A stretch of DNA of 64,000 nucleotides, taken from positions 682,001-746,000 of the forward strand of contig NZ_SSNX01000001.1 of NCBI RefSeq assembly GCF_004801415.1, in the 5' to 3' direction. Origin of the DNA: Deinococcus sp. KSM4-11 (GTDB taxonomy: Bacteria; Deinococcota; Deinococci; Deinococcales; Deinococcaceae). The notes under the pieces are model-generated. The model did not search any database and had not been told where the DNA came from. It saw nothing but the letters and a program-made list of their open reading frames with translations. Positions 54,232 through 64,000 of this stretch are shown in pieces; within the stretch, counting starts at the first letter, position 1, and each line of letters starts with the position of its first letter. The translations under genes were made by a program, and so were the position numbers.

Positions 54232-55239
54232 ATGACGTCATCCGAGCGGCCCGAGACCTACCGCGCCCTGCGTGTCCTGAAAGACGATGCGGGCATCCAC
54301 GCCGAGTTCCAGACCCTGCCGGTCGGTACCCTCCCCGAGGGAGACACGCTCGTCGCCGTCACGCATTCGAGCCTGAACTACAAGGACGGGCTGGCAGTGG
54401 CCGGGAAGCCCGGTGTGCTCCGCACGTATCCCATGACCCCCGGCATCGACCTCGCGGGCACCGTCCTGCAAGACGACACCGGCGCGTATGCGGCGGGCAC
54501 GGCCGTGATTCTCACGGGCTGGGGCATCGGCGAACGACAGGATGGCGGATACGCGACCCTGGCCCGCGTAAGGTCCGGGTGGCTGGTGCCGGCCCCCGAG
54601 GGCACCGATGGCCAGTGGGCGATGGGCATCGGAACCGCCGGGTTCACCGCCATGCTCGCCGTGATGGCGCTCGAAGACCATGGCCTCACTCCAGGTGACG
54701 GCGAGGTGCTGGTCACGGGTGCGGCCGGAGGCGTAGGCAGTACCGCTGTCGCGCTGCTGGCCGCCGCCGGACACACCGTGGTGGCCAGCAGCGGCCGAAC
54801 AGGGGAGACGGAGTACCTGAAGGCGCTGGGCGCGTCCACAGTGATCGGTCGTGACAACGTGAGCGGCCTCACGCGGCCACTGGAAAAGGAACGCTGGGCG
54901 GGCGTGGTGGATACGGTTGGTGGAGCCACCCTCGCCGCCGCCTACGCCTCCACCCGTACGCACGGCAGTCTGGCCGTATGTGGCCTGGCCGGGGGCAGTG
55001 CCCTCCAGACGACCGTGTTTCCGCTCATTCTGCGCGGCGTGAACCTTCTGGGGATCGACTCGGTGACCTGCCCCACCCCGCGCCGTCGGGCGGCCTGGGC
55101 CCGGCTCGCCCGCGACCTACCCGCCGACCGTCTTGCGAGCGTGACCCAGGTGCGCGGACTGAGCGAGGTGCCCGCCCTGGCGCCCGAGATTCTCGCGGGA
55201 CGGATCCGAGGACGGACGGTGATCGACGTCACCCGCTGA
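54232..55239 (+). CDS. MDR-family quinone oxidoreductase/acrylyl-CoA reductase (AcuI/YhdH-like)
   Basis: 335 aa, ATG 54232 after AGGAGG. YhdH/AcuI pattern: YRALRVLKDDAGIHAEFQTLPVGTLPEGDTLVAVTHSSLNYKDGLAV, TPGIDLAGTV, GERQDGGYATLARV, nucleotide-binding VLVTGAAGGVGSTAVALLAAAGHTVVASSGR, and a C-terminal INLLGIDS-like segment (VNLLGIDSVTCP). Zinc ligands are absent, as expected for this branch. Uses NADPH. Confidence 0.93.
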   Translation: MTSSERPETYRALRVLKDDAGIHAEFQTLPVGTLPEGDTLVAVTHSSLNYKDGLAVAGKPGVLRTYPMTPGIDLAGTVLQDDTGAYAAGTAVILTGWGIGERQDGGYATLARVRSGWLVPAPEGTDGQWAMGIGTAGFTAMLAVMALEDHGLTPGDGEVLVTGAAGGVGSTAVALLAAAGHTVVASSGRTGETEYLKALGASTVIGRDNVSGLTRPLEKERWAGVVDTVGGATLAAAYASTRTHGSLAVCGLAGGSALQTTVFPLILRGVNLLGIDSVTCPTPRRRAAWARLARDLPADRLASVTQVRGLSEVPALAPEILAGRIRGRTVIDVTR

Positions 55240-55283
55240 GCGGGGTGTCCAACCGGATCTCTATCCGCGCCGAATGACCGACC

Positions 55284-57386
55284 TCACTTCGGGATCAGGT
55301 CGCCTACGTCGGCGGCCGGAGTGTCCGGCCCGAGCGTGACGGACTGCTCGGCCCGGGGTTCCGCCGTCTCCCCGTATACCCCGTTTCCATCGCGGTCACG
55401 GCCACCGATCACGCGGTAGGTGCCGCTCCCCAGATACGCCGAGAAGCGCCCCAGGGCGTCCAGTTTCGGCTGGAAGACCAGCCCGCGGGCGTCCTGAAGC
55501 CGCAGGCCCAGCGTGTCGCTCACGGCGGGCGCCCCGAGCGCCGCCGCCGCGTTGATCATGCCGTACCCGAACTGGTCGTCTCGGCCTGCTGCGCCCAGGT
55601 CGGTGGCCGTGGAGGTCAGTCGCGCCAGTGTGGCGGCGGCGCCGGAGGTCACGCCCTTGCTGAGCAGCAGCGCCGCCAGGGCCGAGACCTGGGGCGTGGC
55701 CTGACTCGTGCCGGCCTCGACCTCATAGTTCGGCAGGTTCTTCACGTAGTCCCAGCCGGTCGACACGATCGCGTCCACGAAGGGTTCCAAGGTGCCGTCG
55801 CCCTGCGGATCCCAGCGGACGCCGTTGTAGTACGTGGCGTCCTGGAAGTAGTCCGTGCCACCGGGCGCAGAGAGCTGCACCTGCGGGTAGGCGTTCGAAT
55901 ACGTGGCTCGGCGCGGCGCACTGCCACCCGAGAGCGTTACGCTGCCCACCGCCACGGCGCCCGGGCACGCGGCCGGGTAGTACGGCGTGGTGCCGTACCC
56001 GTTGCCGGACGCCACGAACACCAGGGAACCGGCCGCGACGGCGTCGGCCACGGCGTCGCACATCGGCTGCGCCTCGGTGGCGCTGATCTCACCGCCCAGA
56101 CTGAGGTTGATGACCTGGGCCGGATGGGGATTGGCATACGCCTTGCCGTCGAGCGTCACGCTCTGGCCTGCCGCGTAGCGGACGGCGACCGCCACCTGGG
56201 CGATATCCGTGTTGCCCTCGGCATCGATGGCGCGGATCGGCAGGATCTTCACGGTCGCGGTGTTCGTCGCGCCGATCACACCCGTGTGGCTGCACGTGGC
56301 GCAGCCGGTGGTCGCGCCGTTGTCTCCCCAGCGGGCGGCAATGATCCCGGTCACGTGCGTGCCGTGGCTGCCCAGCGTGCGTCCGGGAGTCCGGGGATCG
56401 GTCGGGTCGGTGTCCGGGCCGTCACCGTCGCCGTTGCCGGTTTCCGAGGTGTCGACCGTGGCCTCCAGCACGTCCAGCGCGCCCTCACCGGCTGTCCACA
56501 GGCGGCCCTGCAAGTCCGGGTGGTCGTAGCGGACACCGCTGTCCACCACGGCGACCGTGACCGCCTTCGTGTACGGATGATCCTGCATGTCGCGCCACAC
56601 GGCGGGGTAGCCCAGCAGGCGGTAGGCCCACTGGAGCGGCGCAAACTGATCGGTGGGTTCGACCGCTGCGGCCAGCGGGGTGGACGTAGCCTGGGTGCGC
56701 AGCACCGCGTTCTCTGTGACGCTCAGGACATCCGGATCGCGCTGGAGGACCGTGGTCGCCCTGGCAGGATCGCTGACCTGCACGACGGAACTGCGTGCGC
56801 CGAGTGGGCGGGCACGCTGCACCCCGATTCCGGCGGCCCTCAAGGTGACCGTGGCCCGTCGTTCCAGATCGCTGAAGATTCCCTGCGCCTGTAGGCCCGC
56901 CTCTGGAGGAGTCCGGTATGTGACGATCAGACCGTGAGACGCGTGCGCGTCAGCACTGGCCTGCGGCGGCGCGAGGCGAGTATCCACGCCTTGGACGGCA
57001 GCCGTGGCGAGCACCCGCCCGGTCAGCGTGTACTCGTCGGCCGTCACTGGCCAGCTGGTTTTCCCCGTCCGGCCACCGGGGTCTGTCCAGCTCACGGTCA
57101 GGGCGCCCGACAGGGTGGGCAAATCGGCGGCCAAAGGCGTGCCGACCGCGCGGTCGACCGTCACGTCGAAATCCACGTCGCCGGTGCCCGAGCTTGCGGA
57201 GAGGTTCACCCAGCTGGGCTTGGCCGTGATCGACCAGGAGCCCTTGTACCCGATCGAGACCGGAACCGTGATGTTCTTGCCGACCGGCACGGCGTACCGC
57301 CCCGGTCCGCCGGACGAGAACAGCTGACAGCCGCTGAGCAGCACGGTCAGGAAACCGGCAGTGACCGGCAAGGCGCATCGGAGCAT
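55284..57386 (-). CDS. Subtilisin-like S8 serine protease lipoprotein with N-terminal BACON-like domain
   Basis: 700 aa from ATG 57386; CATGCT ends 6 nt upstream. Lipobox LLSGC (C20). Residues ~30-115 form a BACON-like beta-sandwich (SIGYKGSWSITAKPSWVNLSASSG). An inhibitor-like propeptide lies near 150-230. Catalytic triad: D282 (VVDSGVRYDHPDL), H341 (GSHGTHVTG), S561 (GTSQATPQ; usual Met is Gln); oxyanion N462 (ASGNGYG). The C-terminal ~100 residues form a small beta domain (TYRVIGGRDRDGNGVYGE). Surface-anchored protease. Confidence 0.94.
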   Translation of the reverse strand: MLRCALPVTAGFLTVLLSGCQLFSSGGPGRYAVPVGKNITVPVSIGYKGSWSITAKPSWVNLSASSGTGDVDFDVTVDRAVGTPLAADLPTLSGALTVSWTDPGGRTGKTSWPVTADEYTLTGRVLATAAVQGVDTRLAPPQASADAHASHGLIVTYRTPPEAGLQAQGIFSDLERRATVTLRAAGIGVQRARPLGARSSVVQVSDPARATTVLQRDPDVLSVTENAVLRTQATSTPLAAAVEPTDQFAPLQWAYRLLGYPAVWRDMQDHPYTKAVTVAVVDSGVRYDHPDLQGRLWTAGEGALDVLEATVDTSETGNGDGDGPDTDPTDPRTPGRTLGSHGTHVTGIIAARWGDNGATTGCATCSHTGVIGATNTATVKILPIRAIDAEGNTDIAQVAVAVRYAAGQSVTLDGKAYANPHPAQVINLSLGGEISATEAQPMCDAVADAVAAGSLVFVASGNGYGTTPYYPAACPGAVAVGSVTLSGGSAPRRATYSNAYPQVQLSAPGGTDYFQDATYYNGVRWDPQGDGTLEPFVDAIVSTGWDYVKNLPNYEVEAGTSQATPQVSALAALLLSKGVTSGAAATLARLTSTATDLGAAGRDDQFGYGMINAAAALGAPAVSDTLGLRLQDARGLVFQPKLDALGRFSAYLGSGTYRVIGGRDRDGNGVYGETAEPRAEQSVTLGPDTPAADVGDLIPK

Positions 57387-57571
57387 TCTTCCAGCATGGA
57401 GGATTCAAACTGATGCCGGATGAACCTTACCCACAGCGACACCTGAAGGGGGGCGGGTACCGAGAGTGAGGCGCCGGCGCTGCCGGTTCCCACCCGTTCG
57501 AGCTGCCTCGGAGTGCCGTGAGGTGCGCTGGTTGCGGTGACACGCGGCTCCGGCGCTGGCACAATGTCCGG

Positions 57572-58087
57572 GTGCCGAGCGGCCGCGTTCACAACCTCAT
57601 CAACATCGCGGCCTTCAGCGTGGTCTCTGGAGCGGCCCTGACCGCTTCACGACAGCACGTGGTCGTCATCACCCCAGCGCAGGCCCTGGCGTTCACGCTG
57701 GGATTCGCGGTCGGCACCTTCCTGCTCTCGCCGGACCTCGATCTGGCCGAGGGGAAAGTGGACAGCAAGCGGCACTGGGGCATCCTCGGCGTGCTGTGGG
57801 TGCCGTACGGCCTGCTGTTCAGCCACCGGGGCCTCTCGCACTCGTGGGTGCTGGGGCCGCTCACCCGGCTGGCGTATGTGGCCCTGATGACCGCGCTGAT
57901 CGTGGGGCTCCTGCGGTACGTGGCGCCGGGCATTCCACTGCCGGGCGTGCCCGAGCCGGTGAGTCTGAAAGTCGTCCTGCCGGTCGTGGCGGGGTATTAC
58001 CTGAGCCAGTGGCTTCACCTGATCGCCGACGGGGTTCGGCCGGATCACGGCATGAAGCGGAGCCTCCGCAAGGCGCGACGCCGGTAA
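57572..58087 (+). CDS. DUF2227 putative metal-binding membrane protein
   Basis: 171 aa from GTG 57572; CACAAT ends 6 nt upstream, and an earlier ATG at 57518 lies before the box. Starts VPSGRVHNLINIAAFSV, with several TM segments and polar signature residues SPDLDLAEGKVDSKRHWG and HRGLSHSWVLGPLTRLAY, the DUF2227 pattern of His/Asp ligands. Function unknown. Divergent from the S8 protease. Confidence 0.88.
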   Translation: MPSGRVHNLINIAAFSVVSGAALTASRQHVVVITPAQALAFTLGFAVGTFLLSPDLDLAEGKVDSKRHWGILGVLWVPYGLLFSHRGLSHSWVLGPLTRLAYVALMTALIVGLLRYVAPGIPLPGVPEPVSLKVVLPVVAGYYLSQWLHLIADGVRPDHGMKRSLRKARRR

Positions 58088-58156
58088 TCGGTGGGAACGT
58101 GACGCCAGCCGAGATGGTCACCGCCCGGTGACGGCAGCTTGCCTGTGTCCTGGCGG

Positions 58157-58894
58157 TCACCCGATCTCGAGCACCGTGGCGTGCGCCAGACCCCGCTGCT
58201 TCGCGGCGTTCCAGGCGATCCGGGCCTCGCCTGACCCGACCGCGTTCATGAAGGCCGCGTCGCCGGCCAGCGTGGTCAGCACCCAGAAGTCTCCCCAGAC
58301 CTGGAGCCCCCAGCTGTCCTGCATGGCGCGGGCGGCTGCCGTCCAGACCGGCTCCGAGAGGTGCTCCAGGGGCGCGATGAAGTGCCATTCCCCGTCCGTG
58401 CCGGGCGTCCGCGCCACCTCGCGGTGGTATTGGGCGCGCTCGCGATCCGTCATGGCCTCCAGCGTGCCCACCGCGCAGTACACGGCGGGAAACGCACTGA
58501 ACGTATCGCGGCAGCGTGTCGGCCGCACTTCATACGCCGTGCAGGCCCCAGTGGCCCGGTCGAGGAGGGGGCAGAAGCCGACCTCTGTGCGGTGCGTCAG
58601 CACGTACGCCTCGTCGGACGGGGCCGTGCGGGCGTTGGCGATTACCGCCCTGGCATGCTCGGCCATTCCTACGAGCTGCGCGGGAATCAGGGCGTCTCGC
58701 GTGACCAGGGCCTCGGCCAGGCTCACGCGCACGGGCATGTTGCAGCAGCCGGAACAGCCGGCCGCGCAGTACACCCGCCCACCTCGGGCGGCGTATCCGG
58801 CGAGCCATTCTCCCGCGCGCCGGCCGTACCGCGCGTAGGCCCGGATCACGGGTCGGGTCACCGTGTCGTGGCGGCCAGGGGGCGTGGTGGTCAT
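58157..58894 (-). CDS. YkgJ family cysteine-cluster protein
   Basis: 245 aa from ATG 58894; TACTCT ends 7 nt upstream (leaderless). The N-terminal cluster CAAGCSGCC is followed by [24 protein letters not shown], the YkgJ/Fe-S or zinc-binding pattern. The C-terminal ~110 residues ([22 protein letters not shown]...) are less conserved. Function unknown; metal binding inferred from Cys spacing. Confidence 0.9.
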   Translation of the reverse strand: MTTTPPGRHDTVTRPVIRAYARYGRRAGEWLAGYAARGGRVYCAAGCSGCCNMPVRVSLAEALVTRDALIPAQLVGMAEHARAVIANARTAPSDEAYVLTHRTEVGFCPLLDRATGACTAYEVRPTRCRDTFSAFPAVYCAVGTLEAMTDRERAQYHREVARTPGTDGEWHFIAPLEHLSEPVWTAAARAMQDSWGLQVWGDFWVLTTLAGDAAFMNAVGSGEARIAWNAAKQRGLAHATVLEIG

Positions 58895-58908
58895 GCTGCG
58901 CAGAGTAG

Positions 58909-58929
58909 CGTGCGTATACTGAACGCACG
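58909..58929. promoter_or_regulatory. Inverted repeat enclosing the -10 of the GAF-HD gene
   Basis: CGTGCGT and ACGCACG are perfect 7-bp arms around ATACTGA, which overlaps the -10 TATACT (58915-58920). The right arm reaches the first base of GTG 58929. Same 7-7-7 geometry as the element at 26347. Confidence 0.5.
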
Positions 58930-59936
58930 TGTTCGGACGCCGCCAGAAACCCCCTCCCCCGACGAGTCCATCCGAGCCCCGCGTGGGCCCGGTGGAGACG
59001 TACGACGCCACGCGTGTGCTGGCCGAACTGCTGGCCAAACCCACGCAGGAGGGTGTCCTGGAGGCTGCGCTCGTGCATGCGGCCCGGCTGCTCGGTGGAA
59101 CCGTATCGGCGTACGCCATTGTCCGGCGGGGCCAGGATCGGGTGGGAGCCGTGCATGGGTACTCCAAGGCCCTCATGGGCCTCGCCCTGAGCGGACCGTG
59201 GTCGTCGCTGCGGACCCGGCTGCTCTCCACCGGATCGCACGAGCTGTACGAGCAGAATTCCCCGGAAATCCAGGCGCTGCTCACGGAGTGCGGGATGCAC
59301 ACGGTCGCGCTGTCGCTGGTTGTGCCGATCAGTGACCGGGGCCGGTACCTGGGGGCCATGGTCTTCGACCGCACCGGCACGGAGGGCGTCACGCCGACTG
59401 CGCAGGAGGCCGTGACCCACTGGGCCGCCGCGATCGCGCCCGTGCTCGGCATCCTCGACAGCCGGGAGGACTGGAAGCAGGCGGCCCGGCAGATCACCAG
59501 CGCCGTCGTCGAGGCCGTCGAGAGCCGAGAATTCGATGCTCTGGGGCACGCACAGCAGGTGGCGGCCATCAGCCTGAAGCTCGGCGCGCAGATCGGACTG
59601 GCCGACCGGGAACTCGAAGAACTGTGGTACGCCGCGACCATGCACGACATCGGCAAGATCCACGGCGAGGCGGGACACGCCCTGGTCGGCGCGAACTTCC
59701 TGCACGGTGTGGGGCACCTGTCCGAGGCCCAGCGCGCCATCCGGCACCACCACGAACGCTGGGATGGCCAGGGCGAGCCCGACAAGCTGACGGGCGAGGA
59801 CATTCCTCTGTACGCCCGGATCGTCGCGGTGGCGAATGCCTATGTCCGCCTGGGCGGACTGGAACGCGTCCGGGCCCAGGCGGGGCGTGGACTGGATCAG
59901 CGGATCGTGTCCCAGCTGGAGAAACTCGACCTGTGA
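58929..59936 (+). CDS. GAF domain plus HD-GYP-like phosphohydrolase domain protein
   Basis: 335 aa; TATACT ends 8 nt before GTG 58929 (leaderless). Residues ~40-175 are GAF-like ([27 protein letters not shown]...[17 protein letters not shown]). Residues ~195-330 are an HD domain: [73 protein letters not shown]. The canonical GYP is GEP here, so c-di-GMP cleavage is uncertain. Divergent from the YkgJ gene. Confidence 0.88.
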   Translation: MFGRRQKPPPPTSPSEPRVGPVETYDATRVLAELLAKPTQEGVLEAALVHAARLLGGTVSAYAIVRRGQDRVGAVHGYSKALMGLALSGPWSSLRTRLLSTGSHELYEQNSPEIQALLTECGMHTVALSLVVPISDRGRYLGAMVFDRTGTEGVTPTAQEAVTHWAAAIAPVLGILDSREDWKQAARQITSAVVEAVESREFDALGHAQQVAAISLKLGAQIGLADRELEELWYAATMHDIGKIHGEAGHALVGANFLHGVGHLSEAQRAIRHHHERWDGQGEPDKLTGEDIPLYARIVAVANAYVRLGGLERVRAQAGRGLDQRIVSQLEKLDL

Positions 59937-59961
59937 GCAAGCCGTCCGGTCGAGGCCCGGC

Positions 59962-60810
59962 ATGTCCCGCTTGAACGTGCCTCCGGAGGCGGGTCGACCT
60001 GAACCCACGCCCCGCTTCCCGGAACTGGAGGCGCGCTACGGCGCGCTGGTGCCCATGGATTCCGGGATGCAGAGCCGTGTGTACGCGGCCCAGGCAGGCG
60101 AGGTCGTGGTGAAGGTCTACCGCAATCAGCGGGGTGACCACGCGCGCGAGGCCGAGAACCTGCGCCGTGCCGGCATGGGTGACTGGGTAGTGGATGTCGT
60201 GCAGCTCGACGGCATCGAGGCCCTCATCATGCGGCGCTTCCCGGGGCGGCCCCTGCGTACCGAGGACGTCCCCCACGCCCTGCCCAGCCTGCGCGCGGCC
60301 ATGGACACCCTGCACCGGGACACGCGCGGCACCGTCGATCTGGCCAAGGTGGAGCAGCGCCTCCGCCGTTTCCGGAGCGCCCTGTCGGCCTTTCCGCTCG
60401 AAGACCTGTTTGCCGCCGTCGAAGGGCCGCTCGAGGCAGGACATCTGGTGCACGCCGCGTCGTTCTGCCACCTGGATCTGTGGCACGACAACATATTGAT
60501 CTCGCCGGCCGGCGAGGTGCTGCTGATCGACTGGACGAAGGCCGGGTACGACGATCCGCTGCGCGACCTGGCGCTGCTCAAGACCGGCACGCTCGACCTG
60601 TTGCCCCCCGACGACGCCCTGAGCGCCGCCCTGTCGTTCCTACCGGGGGCCGAGCGGGCCACCCTAGCGCGCTACCGGGCGTATATCGCCATGACGACCC
60701 TGCATGACCTGTACTGGTTCCTGATGAACGAACCCTACGAGTTCGAGGCCCAGCGGGCGCGGAAGGTTCCGCGCGCCCGGCATGTCCTGGCCCGGCTGCC
60801 CGGGCATTAA
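59962..60810 (+). CDS. Aminoglycoside phosphotransferase-like kinase
   Basis: 282 aa, ATG 59962, 25 nt after the HD gene stop. APH/choline-kinase fold: [14 protein letters not shown] (ATP-binding Lys), [15 protein letters not shown], catalytic loop [14 protein letters not shown] and [18 protein letters not shown] (Mg-binding Asp). The natural substrate is unknown; antibiotic resistance should not be inferred. Probably co-transcribed with the GAF-HD gene. Confidence 0.88.
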   Translation: MSRLNVPPEAGRPEPTPRFPELEARYGALVPMDSGMQSRVYAAQAGEVVVKVYRNQRGDHAREAENLRRAGMGDWVVDVVQLDGIEALIMRRFPGRPLRTEDVPHALPSLRAAMDTLHRDTRGTVDLAKVEQRLRRFRSALSAFPLEDLFAAVEGPLEAGHLVHAASFCHLDLWHDNILISPAGEVLLIDWTKAGYDDPLRDLALLKTGTLDLLPPDDALSAALSFLPGAERATLARYRAYIAMTTLHDLYWFLMNEPYEFEAQRARKVPRARHVLARLPGH

Positions 60811-60832
60811 ACCCAGGCGGTATCGTGGGCGC

Positions 60833-61456
60833 ATGGTTACCGTCGTCGCCCATCCGCTCGTGCAACACAAGCTCTCGATCATGCGTGATGAACAGACGGG
60901 CGTGAAGGAATTCCGCGAGCTGGCCGCAGAACTGAGCCTGTTGCTGGCCTACGAGGCCATGCGTGACCTGGAGACCGAACCGCACACCCTGAACACGCCG
61001 CTGGTCACCGGCGACTTCCCCATGCTGACCGGCAAGAAACTCGCGCTGGTCGCGATCCTTCGCGCGGGCCTGATCATGACGGACTCGATCGTGCAACTCG
61101 TGCCGGCGGCGAAGGTCGGTCACATCGGCCTGTACCGCGATCCGCAGACGCTGCAACCCGTCGCGTATTACAACAAGCTGCCTGCCGACATCGCGGAGCG
61201 GCGGGTCTTCCTGACCGATCCCATGCTCGCCACGGGCGGCAGCGCCAGCGCGGCCATCGCCAGCCTCAAGGCGGCGGGCGCGACCAGCATCAAGCTCATG
61301 AGCATCCTGGCTGCTCCCGAGGGGATCGCCGTGATCGAACGCGACCACCCGGACGTGGAGATCGTGGTGGCCGCCGTGGACTCGCACCTGAATGACCACG
61401 GGTACATCGTGCCGGGCCTGGGCGACGCGGGCGACCGCATCTACGGCACCAAGTGA
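60833..61456 (+). CDS. upp: Uracil phosphoribosyltransferase
   Basis: 207 aa; TATCGT ends 6 nt before ATG 60833 (leaderless). Upp pattern: [73 protein letters not shown], and the PRPP loop [18 protein letters not shown]. Converts uracil and PRPP to UMP. Length is standard. Confidence 0.97.
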   Translation: MVTVVAHPLVQHKLSIMRDEQTGVKEFRELAAELSLLLAYEAMRDLETEPHTLNTPLVTGDFPMLTGKKLALVAILRAGLIMTDSIVQLVPAAKVGHIGLYRDPQTLQPVAYYNKLPADIAERRVFLTDPMLATGGSASAAIASLKAAGATSIKLMSILAAPEGIAVIERDHPDVEIVVAAVDSHLNDHGYIVPGLGDAGDRIYGTK

Positions 61457-61530
61457 CCTGAGGCCCTGAATCGGGCTGCACCTTCCGCATGGCGCGGCGG
61501 GTCGGGCCAGCCCGTAGAATCCCTTCAGAT

Positions 61531-63812
<2,282 letters not shown>

Positions 63813-63815
63813 GCC

Positions 63816-64000
63816 ATGACCGTGGCCGCAGTCCCGCGCATGTATGCGGTCGTGCTCAACCCGCAGGCTGGAGGTGGAGCCGCCGCGCGCGCCTGGCCGT
63901 CTCTGCGCGTCGAACTGGAAGCGCGCGGTCTGCCCTATGTCCTGATTCAGGAACCGAGCGGCGAAGCCGCGTTGGCCCGCGTGAAGGCTCTGGAGGCCGA
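63816..64000 (+). CDS. Diacylglycerol kinase-like lipid kinase, N-terminal part (runs off the window)
   Basis: 61 codons seen from ATG 63816, 3 nt after the wecB stop. [29 protein letters not shown] matches the start of the DAGK catalytic domain (NPxAGGG nucleotide loop). The rest lies outside. Likely a YegS/BmrU-type kinase in the same operon. Confidence 0.8.
   Translation, partial: MTVAAVPRMYAVVLNPQAGGGAAARAWPSLRVELEARGLPYVLIQEPSGEAALARVKALEA

Overview
The window is a typical chromosomal segment of a Deinococcus-type bacterium. It is GC-rich, gene-dense and lacks rRNA, tRNA, CRISPR arrays, transposases and phage genes. The lineage call rests on gene content (recN, NAD-dependent ligase, UvrD/PcrA, SpoVS in an apparently non-sporulating setting, DegV, Asp23, PrcB_C-type lipoprotein, divergent-PAP2 protein). 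It also rests on promoter style: about 25 genes have a TANNNT (or near-match) -10 box only 6-9 nt before an ATG/GTG, the leaderless-mRNA signature documented for Deinococcus. These boxes were used to choose many start codons. Species cannot be named from the sequence alone.

Layout. 1-8000: Ala/Lys-rich LEA-like protein (-), recN, PrcB_C lipoprotein, DoxX (-), Bmp-family nucleoside-binding protein (-), ligA. 8000-10300: coupled asp23-nusB-folD-DUF212 run closed by a 13-bp terminator stem. 10300-14500: small hypothetical and GH13 amylase (-), MBL-fold hydrolase + DUF2568 membrane protein (-) divergent from a TetR regulator with three shared operator copies. 14500-20250: ispG, DUF4259, DUF7669, small outer-membrane-like protein, DppA, map, pentapeptide-repeat protein. 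20260-24300: complete polyamine ABC operon potABCD. 24300-29600: spoVS, membrane zinc peptidase, DUF59/rhodanese pair divergent from rhodanese/class III aminotransferase, alpha/beta hydrolase. 29700-34200: fdhD, DUF1641 and a 1020-aa molybdopterin formate dehydrogenase, a probable operon with a palindrome upstream. 34200-37500: CDF cation exporter divergent from uvrD, whose promoter carries a candidate radiation/desiccation response motif.

37500-42400 (-): five tightly coupled genes: MoxR-type AAA+ ATPase, HExxH-metallopeptidase/VWA protein (DUF2201), NudC-type NAD(H) pyrophosphatase, a 465-aa LRV/HEAT-like repeat protein and a second Nudix hydrolase. It is the best candidate here for an uncharacterised multi-gene system. 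42600-48000: FadF-like membrane iron-sulfur oxidoreductase with a ~370-aa disordered tail bearing seven RKxWxP motifs, DegV, and a class A beta-lactamase-like lipoprotein. 48000-54200: NrnA-type DHH phosphoesterase, HAD hydrolase, isocitrate lyase behind a large palindrome, cytidine deaminase, and a CorC/HlyC transporter preceded by an attenuator-like leader. 54200-64000: AcuI-type reductase, subtilisin-like lipoprotein, DUF2227, YkgJ protein, GAF-HD protein, phosphotransferase, upp, then wecA-wecB and the start of a diacylglycerol-kinase-like gene (cell-envelope glycan/lipid cluster) running off the end.

Most of the window is housekeeping or conserved Deinococcus accessory content. The unusual signals are mainly regulatory (palindromes on leaderless promoters, attenuator, possible non-AUG start for potA), plus the MoxR/VWA/Nudix operon and the repetitive tail. 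All functional calls come from reading motifs; no database search was possible.
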